In this document: positions 25,602 to 32,297 of the stretch, piece by piece
Position numbering within the stretch: the first letter of the stretch is position 1
How the letters are laid out: every line of letters starts with the position of its first letter
Virus record (IMG/VR): IMGVR_UViG_3300030098_006042
Location: 1-42,572 of that record
Length of the DNA: 42,572 nucleotides
Strand: one strand, 5' to 3'
From: a virus
The notes under the pieces: model-generated
What the model was told of the DNA's origin: nothing
The model's input: the letters and a program-made list of their open reading frames with translations, nothing else
Database searches by the model: none
Position numbers and translations under genes: made by a program

Positions 25602-26339
25602 TTATGTTCCTAACTGAATAACTTCTACGACGGATACGCCGGAAGAACCATTCGAGTAACCGTAAACTACACCAGCATCGTCAACATTACTGCTGGCTGC
25701 TCGGGGCAGAGCATCGGCGAGAACAAAGAAGCCACCCGCTGGGATGGTATGGACCCACTGTCGCAGGACCTGAACCTCAAGGCTCTGACTCGAACCGGCA
25801 GACCATGCGCTGCTGCTGTTGATATGAATGACGGCTGTGCTGTCACGAGCCACCAGGCCATATCGGGCGCCCGACCTAGCCGTGTTGGCAGCTCCCGCGT
25901 CGACAACAAAGAGGTGCTGGTTGCTTCCAAACCCCGCAGCGTCCGACCATGGTGTGCCTGAGCCTGCTGTAAGGGTTACCATGTTGGTGCTTCCGAGGGC
26001 AGTGTTTGCCACAGTCACAACACCACCGGTAGAGACCTTGTCTCCCATTCTTGTGTATCCGACAACAGTCACACTGTTTGTGGTGTCTGTGTTACGAATG
26101 GCCAGACACTGCTCTGTCTGAATCCCCTCATCAGTCGTGTCGTTTTGGGCAGCGTGATGAACAATTGCAGAGTAGAGAGGGTTCGCTCCGTCCGAAAGTG
26201 ACGGCAACTCGATCCGCTTAATAATAGCTTCATCTGGCGTCAGCTCATAGGCAGCCGACTTCGTTTTAAAATAAGGGTTCGAGTAATCCGCGTTCTCACT
26301 TAGAATCGTCTCTAGAGTCATCTTTGAGTAGGTTGTCAT
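25602..26339 (-). CDS. Beta-rich virion-like protein on the early strand
   Basis: This is a 245-residue protein. After a helical first 45 residues it is Gly/Ser/Thr-rich and alternating hydrophobic (SVTVVGYTRMGDKVSTGGVV, AVIHINSSSAWSAGSSQSLE), ending GVVYGYSNGSSGVSVVEVIQL. This composition is that of head-decoration or fibre-type virion proteins, yet it is encoded opposite to the late operon, in the same unit as the VRR-NUC nuclease. The ribosome site GGAGACCCCA supports the start, which overlaps the nuclease 3' end by 44 bases. A virion role is inferred; it might instead be host-surface directed. Confidence 0.55.
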   Translation of the reverse strand: MTTYSKMTLETILSENADYSNPYFKTKSAAYELTPDEAIIKRIELPSLSDGANPLYSAIVHHAAQNDTTDEGIQTEQCLAIRNTDTTNSVTVVGYTRMGDKVSTGGVVTVANTALGSTNMVTLTAGSGTPWSDAAGFGSNQHLFVVDAGAANTARSGARYGLVARDSTAVIHINSSSAWSAGSSQSLEVQVLRQWVHTIPAGGFFVLADALPRAASSNVDDAGVVYGYSNGSSGVSVVEVIQLGT

Positions 26340-26811
26340 TGGGGTCTCCTATCTTGTAACCACATTGATTTCGTAAAAATTCCAGCGCATCTCGATATCC
26401 AAAACAGACCTTGCACACCCACCCTAGCTCAGTGAGCTGACGCATCCATTCCTTTTGTTCGGCGGACACACGACTGGGCGCTGGCTTTGCTCGCTTTAGC
26501 TCGATAACAACACCTGGAGCATGGGGAAACTTCGGCGCTCGAGTAAATACGGCCAAGTCAGGAAACCCCTTATGTGCCCCCATCCTTTTCATCCGCGCAC
26601 CTGCCACTGGTGAGCGTGCCGCGATCCCCATCGGGCAATGTTGGAACAAGAGGTCTGCTTTTCGGAGGTCGGCGACCAACCACAATTGTTCTTGTTCTTC
26701 GCTTGGATACTTTGATTTCGCGCGTTTCCGCTTCGTAGGCGAGTCGACCCTTTGGGCTTTCTGAAAAAACCTTTGCGTCGCGTTCAAGACTCTCTGTGAG
26801 TGATCTGCCAT
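26296..26811 (-). CDS. VRR-NUC domain nuclease
   Basis: This 171-residue protein has the core of the VRR-NUC (virus-type replication-repair nuclease) domain, a PD-(D/E)XK fold. SEEQEQLWLVADLRK, then a Pro-Met-Gly-Ile-Ala motif, RMKRMGAHKGFPDLAV (catalytic Asp in GFPDL) and GVVIELKRAK (E-x-K), then SAEQKEWMRQLTELGW (Q-motif helix) appear in the family order. Such enzymes cut branched DNA, as resolvases or in repair, and are frequent in phage replication clusters. A strongly basic N-terminus (SPTKRKRAKSKYP) may contact DNA. A 129-base spacer precedes it and holds a structured element. Confidence 0.82.
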   Translation of the reverse strand: MADHSQRVLNATQRFFQKAQRVDSPTKRKRAKSKYPSEEQEQLWLVADLRKADLLFQHCPMGIAARSPVAGARMKRMGAHKGFPDLAVFTRAPKFPHAPGVVIELKRAKPAPSRVSAEQKEWMRQLTELGWVCKVCFGYRDALEFLRNQCGYKIGDPNDNLLKDDSRDDSK

Positions 26812-26878
26812 GCCAGGAGTATATTCGATTGTGTCGCGTTTTGGTACTCATCGTTTTCAATTCAAGATCTAGAATTAC

Positions 26879-26956
26879 CCCTCGCCAGGACGTCTCGTGT
26901 TTCAGGAGGTTTCCTTTCAAGCTTCGAGACAAAGTGTGGTCTACCCCTGGCGAGGG
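26879..26956 (-). other. Nested inverted-repeat element between MTase and VRR-NUC genes
   Basis: Outer arms CCCTCGCCAGG (26879-26889) and CCTGGCGAGGG (26946-26956) are a perfect 11-bp inverted repeat. Inside are GTCTCG (26892-26897) and CGAGAC (26925-26930), and inside those AGGA/TCCT (26904-26915) with a GGTT loop. The three stems are correctly nested, so a folded RNA or cruciform is likely. It has no reading frame of its own; its right arm overlaps the end of the methyltransferase gene. Function unknown; it could be an RNA-processing site, regulatory RNA or recombination site. Confidence 0.5.
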
Positions 26957-27714
26957 TTTTCGTTGCCTGCAAAATTACAGGCCGCGACTTGTAACAGTCG
27001 TTTTGCTGTCAGGTATGCTAACCCCGGCACGACCGCATTGCCTATGCTGCGGTGTCGGTCCACCCAATTGGGAACCCCATAAGCGCTTCCGTAAACTCGC
27101 ACGATAGTTTTCCAGGCTTCCCCCACACCCCACTGGTTGCCCTCGTAAAGAGACTTGCGGTACCTGCACTCGGGCGGCTCTTGTTCACACCGTTCTGCGA
27201 GCTTCCGTAAATCGAAGCTGTTGGTGTAGGCAAGGATGTAGATGCGCTCGCGAAGGTGCGGGAGACCGAGCGAACTCGCGCATAGAGTGTCCCATTCGAC
27301 TTCACACAACCCGCCATCGTAAAGGGCAGCGAGCACTTCATCGAGTCCCCGAACAGTGAGGCCTGGGGAGTTCTCCAGCAGCACTGCTGTGGGTCGAAGC
27401 GCCCCGATAAGGCGATGCATCTCCCACCAAAGGGAGGACTCTCGCCCCTCCAGACCTGCTCGTTTTCCGCAGACTGCGATGTCGACGCATGGCCATCCTC
27501 CGATGATGATGTCGCATCGTTCGAGGTCAGCAGGGTCAATTGATTCGATAGCTCCATAACGCCTCGCGTTGGGAAAATTCTTAGCCAGGACTGCTTGGCA
27601 GAACTCGTCCTTCTCTATCTGCCAGGCGATCTGTGAATTGGGGATGGCAGCTAGGACCCCAAGATCATAACCACCGATCCCCGAAAAGCAGCTACCGATT
27701 TTAATCGGCGTCAT
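26941..27714 (-). CDS. DNA cytosine-5 methyltransferase
   Basis: This 257-residue protein methylates cytosine at C5. Motifs in order: GSCFSGIGGYDLG (motif I, SAM binding, about 7-19), GGWPCVDIAVCGKRAGL (motif IV, catalytic Cys76), LLENSPGL (motif VI, Glu114), LPHLRERIYILAY (motif VIII, Arg155/157) and VPNWVDRHRSIGNAVVP (motifs IX-X, about 214-230). The target-recognition region is short, typical of small phage enzymes, so the DNA target cannot be read. The stretch 27042-27557 is also open in another frame with its own conserved-looking signatures. The start overlaps the acidic gene at 27701 by 14 bases. Confidence 0.9.
   Translation of the reverse strand: MTPIKIGSCFSGIGGYDLGVLAAIPNSQIAWQIEKDEFCQAVLAKNFPNARRYGAIESIDPADLERCDIIIGGWPCVDIAVCGKRAGLEGRESSLWWEMHRLIGALRPTAVLLENSPGLTVRGLDEVLAALYDGGLCEVEWDTLCASSLGLPHLRERIYILAYTNSFDLRKLAERCEQEPPECRYRKSLYEGNQWGVGEAWKTIVRVYGSAYGVPNWVDRHRSIGNAVVPGLAYLTAKRLLQVAACNFAGNENPRQG
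27042..27557 (-). CDS. Out-of-frame gene nested in the C5 methyltransferase (phage methylase-associated family)
   Basis: This is a 171-residue frame lying wholly inside the methyltransferase gene but shifted. Its sequence is not random. WRTPQASLFGDSMKCSLPF, AGCVKSNGTLYARV, SLPTPTASIYGSSQNG and GKLSCEFTEALMGFPIGWTD follow, in order, a pattern I recall from phage proteins usually annotated as methyltransferase C-terminal pieces ('W-P-x-S-G-x-x-R-N-G', 'L-P-T-P-T-A-S', 'N-P-x-F-V-E-W-L-M-G-F-P-I-G-W-T-D'). The same bases give VPNWVDRHRS in the main frame. GAGG lies 4 bases before the ATG. Alternatively it is a relic used only through frameshifting. Recalled from memory, not searched. Confidence 0.5.
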   Translation of the reverse strand: MELSNQLTLLTSNDATSSSEDGHASTSQSAENEQVWRGESPPFGGRCIALSGRFDPQQCCWRTPQASLFGDSMKCSLPFTMAGCVKSNGTLYARVRSVSRTFASASTSLPTPTASIYGSSQNGVNKSRPSAGTASLFTRATSGVWGKPGKLSCEFTEALMGFPIGWTDTAA

Positions 27715-27877
27715 CCTCTTCCTCTCCCTCGTCCTCTTCTTCTACCTCTTGCTCCTCATCCTGGTCTGCCTCCCTTCGGGCGTCCCAAAACTCCTCGGGC
27801 AGCTCTGCGAATTGAGCTTCGTGATAGGCGGCTCCTTCAAGGTCATTACTGTAAACGTCGTCACGCCGCTTTGGCAT
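27701..27877 (-). CDS. Small acidic-tail protein
   Basis: This is a 58-residue protein, MPKRRDDVYSNDLEGAAYHE onward, with a basic N-terminus and a run of Glu/Asp (about 40-58, DEEQEVEEEDEGEEEDDAD). Its ATG overlaps the previous stop by one base (TAATG) and is preceded by GGAGATG. Its 3' end overlaps the cytosine methyltransferase by 14 bases. A hyper-acidic tail could mimic DNA and bind a DNA-binding protein, as phage anti-restriction or regulator proteins do; that is inference. It was too short for a standard ORF listing but fits the coupled operon. Confidence 0.6.
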   Translation of the reverse strand: MPKRRDDVYSNDLEGAAYHEAQFAELPEEFWDARREADQDEEQEVEEEDEGEEEDDAD

Positions 27878-28236
27878 TACATCTCCTCCAACTCTTTACG
27901 TAGTCCTCTAGCCCGAAGCACACTTGCTCGATACTCGTTAATCGCCATCTCTCCCGCCTCCTGCAGGTTGCCGGTGGCGCCGTATGCATCACCCTCTTTT
28001 TGGCGAGCAGCAGCATCGGCCATCTTCTGAGTTACACCACGGCTAAAGCCGCCACTGATAACTGCTCGATAGGCGGCAGCGGGACTGTGTTCCTTTAGGC
28101 AGCGGCCAACACGGTGGATAGCCTGCTCCATATCGCGCTGCAGCCTCTGCTCTTTCAGCAGTTGGCCCTGAATGACTTTTCTCTGGTAGGCTTGTCGCGT
28201 GCTAGGCTTTTCGTTCTTCTTGAATGGCCACATCAT
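27877..28236 (-). CDS. Small hypothetical helical protein
   Basis: This is a 119-residue protein beginning MMWPFKKNEKPSTRQAYQRK. It is rich in Lys, Arg, Gln and Ala and predicted almost all helical (VIQGQLLKEQRLQRDMEQAIHRV, ARQKEGDAYGATGNLQEAGE). No membrane segment or Cys cluster is present. Position between the membrane-anchored protein at 28550 and the methyltransferase does not reveal a role. The start overlaps the previous stop by ATGA and the stop overlaps the next start (TAATG), so it is in the leftward coupled operon. Family unknown. Confidence 0.6.
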   Translation of the reverse strand: MMWPFKKNEKPSTRQAYQRKVIQGQLLKEQRLQRDMEQAIHRVGRCLKEHSPAAAYRAVISGGFSRGVTQKMADAAARQKEGDAYGATGNLQEAGEMAINEYRASVLRARGLRKELEEM

Positions 28237-28553
28237 GCTGCACCTCTCGCCGGGTGAAGGGACTTTTGCTTTTTAGGAAATAGGCGACGAAACAGCCCTG
28301 GAAGAGCCTTTACGCGGCGAGCCAAGATTGCGTACATGTTGGTGTCTGGTGCCGTGGCATTACGCGCAGCCTTAAGCTGCTCACAAACGGCTTCATACAA
28401 AGATGCCAGCTCTGCCTGCTCCTCGTCACCCGTCACCCGGTAGCGCGACTGGAACAGGGCTGCTTCGTTTGAAAACGCAGCATGCAGTTTCTTCAAGTCA
28501 CTGTGGTAGTTTTTCAGTGTTACCATGTCCTGCTTAATTTCTTTCCTACTCAC
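28233..28553 (-). CDS. Small hypothetical helical protein
   Basis: This 106-residue protein is predicted to be a helical hairpin: MSRKEIKQDMVTLKNYHSDLKK, then AELASLYEAVCEQLKAARNA, with a basic tail (LFRRLFPKKQKSLHPARGA). Two coiled-coil-like helices with a basic end recall small phage DNA- or protein-binding factors, but no family is recognised. The ATG overlaps the previous stop by 4 bases and its own stop overlaps the next start, so it is a coupled middle gene of the operon. Confidence 0.55.
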   Translation of the reverse strand: MSRKEIKQDMVTLKNYHSDLKKLHAAFSNEAALFQSRYRVTGDEEQAELASLYEAVCEQLKAARNATAPDTNMYAILARRVKALPGLFRRLFPKKQKSLHPARGAA

Positions 28554-28909
28554 TGAAGCACCTCCTTGATGATGATGCTGTCTAAGCTAGACCGGTAGGT
28601 AGGGCTGACCTCTCCACCGCAGTCTCCGACCAGGCACGGGTTTTCAAGGGTTGCTTTATCGACATAAATTACACGAACAGGGCGCCAGACGGGGTCGATG
28701 CCTGTAGGGCGACCGAGCTCAGCCTTAATGACCCGACGCTCCATTTCATCATTAAAAACCGGTGCGACACTTTTGCGCTCGCTTGGTTTCGCTGGGTTAT
28801 GAAGCAGGTTGTCTGTACCCTGTTTCGCAAAATGCAAAAGCGCTGCAACGACTCCTGCAAAAATGATTATAAATAATACGCTGGCGCCACCGCCTTTAGC
28901 TTCTTCCAT
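28550..28909 (-). CDS. Membrane-anchored hypothetical protein
   Basis: This is a 119-residue protein with one N-terminal membrane segment (ASVLFIIIFAGVVAALLHFA, about 9-28) after a short Gly-rich start. The rest is soluble, with two Cys (NPCLVGDCGGE) that could bind metal or form a disulfide, and a beta-like motif (PVRVIYVDKATL). A superinfection-exclusion or envelope role is possible but unproven. The start has the AAAGGAAGCAA leader. It begins a coupled chain down to 27701. Confidence 0.6.
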   Translation of the reverse strand: MEEAKGGGASVLFIIIFAGVVAALLHFAKQGTDNLLHNPAKPSERKSVAPVFNDEMERRVIKAELGRPTGIDPVWRPVRVIYVDKATLENPCLVGDCGGEVSPTYRSSLDSIIIKEVLQ

Positions 28910-28935
28910 GGTTGCTTCCTTTTTTGTGTTATTGC

Positions 28936-29862
28936 CTATCGCTTGAAATGAATCTCGCGGTCAGCGTTACCGGCGTGCTGAATCACACACCCGATCTTTG
29001 AGAACACCTCGGCAAAGCGCTCTGGATACGCTCCGAAGTAAACGAAGACTGTGCCGTGGGCTGGCGAGTCAGTTTTGTTGTGAGGTCCGTAGAATTTGAT
29101 GCGACCCTGAACAAAGCACAGGCTGCCATCCCACAACTCAGCGAACCACCTGGTATCGGTTGCATTGTTGATGCAGATAATCATCTGCTCTGTGGTGCCA
29201 CGGTTAAGTTCGGCCAAAGCCTTGTCGATCCAGTCGTGAATGACTTTGCGACCATAGGGAGGGTTTAAAAACACACGACCGGGCCAGGGCTGATGGAGAC
29301 CATTGCGGCCTTCGGCTGCTGAGTAGTAGACGTGAGCGTTAACAGTCGTGTTTGCTTCACTGCAAGACGCTGGATCCAAGTCGATGTCACCAAGCACCTC
29401 TTTCACAAGTTCGATGTACTTTGCAGGCGTGTACCAATCGGGCGGGCCGTCAAGACCGACTGTTGGGAGCTTTCGAGCAACGACCTCGGCCACCACATCC
29501 TGAGTGACTTTGCCACCGGATTCCTCAACAGCCTCCTGCCACGCTTCAGCTCTGTCGTCTGGGTGGAGCTTCTTAAGCGGGCGAACCTGTCGCTCGTTGG
29601 TGGGCAGCTCAGATGTGCCGGGGTTAGCTTCAATCTGGGCCACAGTCTCTGCCGCATTGATGAGCCGGTAGACATGCTGCCGTGTGTAATTCCAACGACT
29701 GCGACAGTAGTCATCGAAAGTGGCGTGCTGCTCTCGATACAGCTTCTCGTCTCTGATGGTGGCGAGGGCTTGGCCAACGTCAACGAAGGTGTCAAAACCT
29801 CGCTGAATGGTTTCCTCGAGTGCGGCGAAGGTGCTGCGCTGCGGCACAGTCAGGCTATTCAT
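28936..29862 (-). CDS. DNA N6-adenine methyltransferase (phage Dam type)
   Basis: This 308-residue protein has a helical N-terminus (ALEETIQRGFDTFVDVGQALATIRDEKLY, then FDDYCRSRWNYTRQHVYRLINA) like the helix-turn-helix modules of phage Dam proteins. Its C-terminal part fits the Dam (PF05869) family: PDWYTPAKYIELVKEVLGDIDLDPASC, VNAHVYYSAAEG, and VFLNPPYGRKVI with the NPPY catalytic motif at about 200-203. It methylates adenine, probably to resist host restriction. The start at 29862 is chosen for GGAG seven bases before; the longer open frame upstream is only the shadow of the HNH gene. Confidence 0.88.
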   Translation of the reverse strand: MNSLTVPQRSTFAALEETIQRGFDTFVDVGQALATIRDEKLYREQHATFDDYCRSRWNYTRQHVYRLINAAETVAQIEANPGTSELPTNERQVRPLKKLHPDDRAEAWQEAVEESGGKVTQDVVAEVVARKLPTVGLDGPPDWYTPAKYIELVKEVLGDIDLDPASCSEANTTVNAHVYYSAAEGRNGLHQPWPGRVFLNPPYGRKVIHDWIDKALAELNRGTTEQMIICINNATDTRWFAELWDGSLCFVQGRIKFYGPHNKTDSPAHGTVFVYFGAYPERFAEVFSKIGCVIQHAGNADREIHFKR

Positions 29863-30151
29863 ATTGATACTCCAAGTTGTACAATTTGCAGTTTGTAGGA
29901 TCACCGTCTCGGTGAACGATGCGCGAGTGCTTGGGTCGTGGACCCATGAAGGTTCGGAGAACGAGCGCTCTGACTTGCTGGGTCTTTTTTCCATCTGCGT
30001 TGCAGAGGGAGACAATGAGGACATCGGAAGGGGCGTAACCCACTTTGAGAACTTTCGGCTCGCTGCGTTTACGCCACGACCTAACGCGGCCATGAGTCGA
30101 GACTTCGTAGTCATTGAATCCCTCAATGCGCTTCCATCGCTCCAGGGTCAT
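29855..30151 (-). CDS. HNH endonuclease with NUMOD4 motif
   Basis: This 98-residue protein begins TLERWKRIEGFNDYEVSTHG with RVRSWRK, the NUMOD4 DNA-binding motif. It then has VRALVLRTFMGPRPKHSRIVHRDGDPTNCKLYNLEYQ, an HNH nuclease core with H-R-D-G-D and N-C-x-x-x-N-L. Such stand-alone enzymes are typically homing endonucleases. The start is chosen at 30151 because it forms an ATGA overlap with the preceding nuclease; upstream frame is shadow. The stop overlaps the methyltransferase start. Missing Zn cysteines suggest the compact one-domain type. Confidence 0.82.
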   Translation of the reverse strand: MTLERWKRIEGFNDYEVSTHGRVRSWRKRSEPKVLKVGYAPSDVLIVSLCNADGKKTQQVRALVLRTFMGPRPKHSRIVHRDGDPTNCKLYNLEYQYE

Positions 30152-31002
30152 CGGGTCTCTAGGACCTTCATCACTTGATATTCCTCGCAAGCCGCGAGTA
30201 GGCCTTCTCGGTCGAGGTTCACTCCGTGCTTTGAGCACAGCCACGTTGGGTCTCCTTTGAAATCGGGGGTGAGGTATTTGCATGTCCGACAGTTGCGGGC
30301 AGGTGGTGCGTTTCGATGGCAGACGTCACGGTGAGAGCAAAGATTGCGGCAAACAAAGTAGCCTTCATTCTCTGCGATTTTGGGAACCTCTTCATGCCAC
30401 AGCTCAAGCAGGCGCTTGCCTTTGCTAATCTCAAGCCTTGCGAGATCTCGGTCGACTTCAAAGAACTCGGTGTAGATTTCTTGCGAGTCGCAGTTCAGCG
30501 CCATGAAGCAGCAAACCTCGAGTTCGGCGTGAAACATGTAAAGGTGGCACTGCACCCAATATTTGACGTTAGCTTTCTCCAGGCCCTGCTTCTGAAGAGT
30601 GTTGAAAGTCGCGTTGCCCATCGACTTGCACTCCCAGAGAGCCCACTGATCCTCGTCCAGTTCGGGAAGGCCTTTGACAACGCCGTCCACGGAGCCTGCG
30701 AGAAAGCCACAGCCTTCAACTTTGAAGCTGAATTGCTTGCCAGTTAATTCCTCGACATCACAGACAGTGAAGCCTGCACTGCGCAGGTAGCGCTTAAGTC
30801 GTTCTTCATCCCCGTGGCCGCGATCGAACTTGCGCAAGATCTTCGCAGCGAACTGCTTCTCGCTGACCCAGTGATTGTCGTTCCAGATTTGACGCAGACA
30901 AGGACTGCCAAGGTTCGAGAAGCCGCTATGATCTCGAAAGTTTAACCTTGGTGGGTTGTCTCGCTGAATGGCGAGGTCCATGAGTTCTTGAGTGGTCGTC
31001 AT
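30148..31002 (-). CDS. PD-(D/E)XK nuclease with Fe-S cluster
   Basis: This is a 284-residue RecB/Cas4-like exonuclease candidate. Catalytic residues: Asp106 (GSVDGVV), Glu124 and Lys126 (LWECKSM, the E-x-K), and Gln151 (YWVQCHLYM, the Q-motif). Cys35 (GSPCLRQIW) plus Cys218, Cys222 and Cys228 (VCRNLCSHRDVC) have the spacing of the iron-sulfur cluster in Cas4/AddB-type nucleases. Further Cys238, 241 and 256 (NCRTCKY, LCSKHG) may hold zinc. Its likely job is resecting DNA ends for recombination with the Sak4-like and SSB-type proteins upstream. The start has no obvious ribosome site; a TATA-like run precedes it. Confidence 0.82.
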   Translation of the reverse strand: MTTTQELMDLAIQRDNPPRLNFRDHSGFSNLGSPCLRQIWNDNHWVSEKQFAAKILRKFDRGHGDEERLKRYLRSAGFTVCDVEELTGKQFSFKVEGCGFLAGSVDGVVKGLPELDEDQWALWECKSMGNATFNTLQKQGLEKANVKYWVQCHLYMFHAELEVCCFMALNCDSQEIYTEFFEVDRDLARLEISKGKRLLELWHEEVPKIAENEGYFVCRNLCSHRDVCHRNAPPARNCRTCKYLTPDFKGDPTWLCSKHGVNLDREGLLAACEEYQVMKVLETR

Positions 31003-31043
31003 ATTAAAATTGGTATTCGTATATTTATTTCATTCAGAGAAAG

Positions 31044-31080
31044 GGCGCCCCGGCGGCAGTGCATCGACCGCCGAGGCACC
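31044..31080 (-). terminator. Terminator after the ssDNA-binding gene
   Basis: On the minus strand GGTGCCTCGGCGG pairs with CCGCCGGGGCGCC (13 positions, two G-T wobbles), with an 11-base loop. It is followed by CCTTTCTC with a short T-run. It lies 7 bases after the stop of 31087-31614 and before the nuclease gene, so it may partly end transcription there. Confidence 0.6.
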
Positions 31081-31086
31081 AAGTAG

Positions 31087-31614
31087 TCAATAAGGGACGG
31101 AACCCTGTTTTGACTGTGGTGACTGCCAACCGCCAGGTGCCTGCATTGTTGGAGCTGGCTGAGCGGGGGAAGCCTGCGCAGCAGGTTCAGAACGCGGTGG
31201 CAACGGGGCAGAAGGCTTCTGCACATGTCGCTGCATGCCTCCTACCTCGTAAGACTCCTTGTCGGTCTGCGGGTTCTTCCGCGTGTAGACGTCCAAGACA
31301 AAGGGGATGTTGAAGATTTCTGAGATGTCGTTGAAGCCATTAGGGCGACCAACTGCGTAGAGCAGTGCATCCATTCGCTCTTCGAAAATCTCATTGCTCT
31401 TGGGAGCAGAGACGTGATTCGCATTGAGACGGATGTAAATGGCCTTGCCCGCGTACTCCTCTTCAAGAATACGAAACTCGAAGCTGATGCGGTCGCAAGT
31501 GTCGGCGCTTGAACGCTGTGTCTCTGTGCTGACAAGCTGCACAACGTAGCGACCAGCCGGTGGCTTGCCCAGCATTGGTGCGACGCTTCCTTTGGGTTTG
31601 TAAGCAAAACTCAT
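31087..31614 (-). CDS. Single-stranded DNA-binding-type protein (DUF669-like)
   Basis: This 175-residue protein starts MSFAYKPKGSVAPMLGKPPAG. A beta-strand-rich section includes YVVQLVSTETQRSSADTCDRISFEFRILEEE and AIYIRLNANHVS, followed by ISEIFNIPFVLDVYTRKN. The last 45 residues are a Pro/Ala/Gln-rich disordered tail ending GSVPY, like SSB tails. The pattern agrees with phage DUF669-type proteins that accompany Sak4/RecA-like genes and bind single-stranded DNA. It overlaps the ATPase gene by 4 bases, so the two are produced together. Assigned by pattern and partner; moderately sure. Confidence 0.65.
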   Translation of the reverse strand: MSFAYKPKGSVAPMLGKPPAGRYVVQLVSTETQRSSADTCDRISFEFRILEEEYAGKAIYIRLNANHVSAPKSNEIFEERMDALLYAVGRPNGFNDISEIFNIPFVLDVYTRKNPQTDKESYEVGGMQRHVQKPSAPLPPRSEPAAQASPAQPAPTMQAPGGWQSPQSKQGSVPY

Positions 31615-32297
31615 GATTGAACTCCTGATTGGATTTTGGTGATTATGTGGCCAAGGTCAGGCGGCTCATAGAAATCGAGCTGACCCGAACGGTCCCCAGC
31701 GTTGTAGGTTTCACAGCCGTGGCACTGGATGACACGCTGCGGGTTCCCCTCCTCGTCATTGACGAAGCGAAGGAAAAGAATTTCGTCCATGAGAAACAGC
31801 AATTCATTGGCCAGGATTTTACCCGGCATCAGCGGCATCATTCTGCCATCCTCGCCTGGGGCAATTTTGCTGATGAAAATGATGTGCTTGTCCATGATGT
31901 TTTTGATGTCATTGATCCACTCGCGAACGTTGCGAGCGACGTTGCCAAAGGCTTGGCGAGGATCCGCGACACGCTTCATCTCTTCAGCGAGATGCATCTC
32001 TGCAAGGACGCTGATGGAGTCGATGCCAATGCAGTCAAACGCCTGGTATTTATCCGTACCCAAGAGACCGTCCCTGAGCTTCAGTGCATCCATCCAAGAG
32101 CGGATCTGAATCGCCGGGAGCGCGACACCCTGGTTACAAAGCTGCCCGTTCTCACAGTCCACAACGAGCGGACGGCCAGGCAGTGTGCGCATCGAGAAAG
32201 TTTTACCAGTCTTTGGTAGGCCAGCGAGCACTGCGTTAACGCCACGGTTTGAACACAGTTCAGTCGTTGTTGTGATTAGCAGATCATCGTTAAGCAT
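31611..32297 (-). CDS. Sak4-like RecA-type ATPase
   Basis: This is a 228-residue P-loop ATPase. Walker A is GLPKTGKT (26-33), and a Walker B-like strand is FDCIGIDSISVL (Asp93). A conserved EMHLAEEMKR helix follows, then FGNVARNVREWINDIKN and HIIFISKIA near the C-terminal core. A small RecA-like phage ATPase next to an SSB-type gene is the signature of the Sak4 single-strand annealing recombinase group. It would pair or anneal DNA during phage recombination. The C-terminus (FYEPPDLGHIITKIQSGVQS) resembles the usual core end. Confidence 0.82.
   Translation of the reverse strand: MLNDDLLITTTTELCSNRGVNAVLAGLPKTGKTFSMRTLPGRPLVVDCENGQLCNQGVALPAIQIRSWMDALKLRDGLLGTDKYQAFDCIGIDSISVLAEMHLAEEMKRVADPRQAFGNVARNVREWINDIKNIMDKHIIFISKIAPGEDGRMMPLMPGKILANELLFLMDEILFLRFVNDEEGNPQRVIQCHGCETYNAGDRSGQLDFYEPPDLGHIITKIQSGVQS

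Noticed and set aside
26275-26295. tRNA T-loop-like word (GGTTCGAGTAATCC)
   Set aside because: No acceptor or anticodon stems around it; it lies within a coding frame.
26570-26932. 120-codon minus-strand frame over the VRR-NUC start
   Set aside because: Runs through the structured spacer and the nuclease gene in another frame; no ribosome site or motif.
29403-29795. 130-codon Ser/Thr-rich minus-strand frame inside the Dam-type gene
   Set aside because: Low-complexity shadow without family-like pattern, unlike the nested frame in the C5 methyltransferase.
30148-31002. Fe-S nuclease considered as a Cas4 of a CRISPR system
   Set aside because: No array or other cas genes; its phage replication neighbours explain it as a recombination nuclease.
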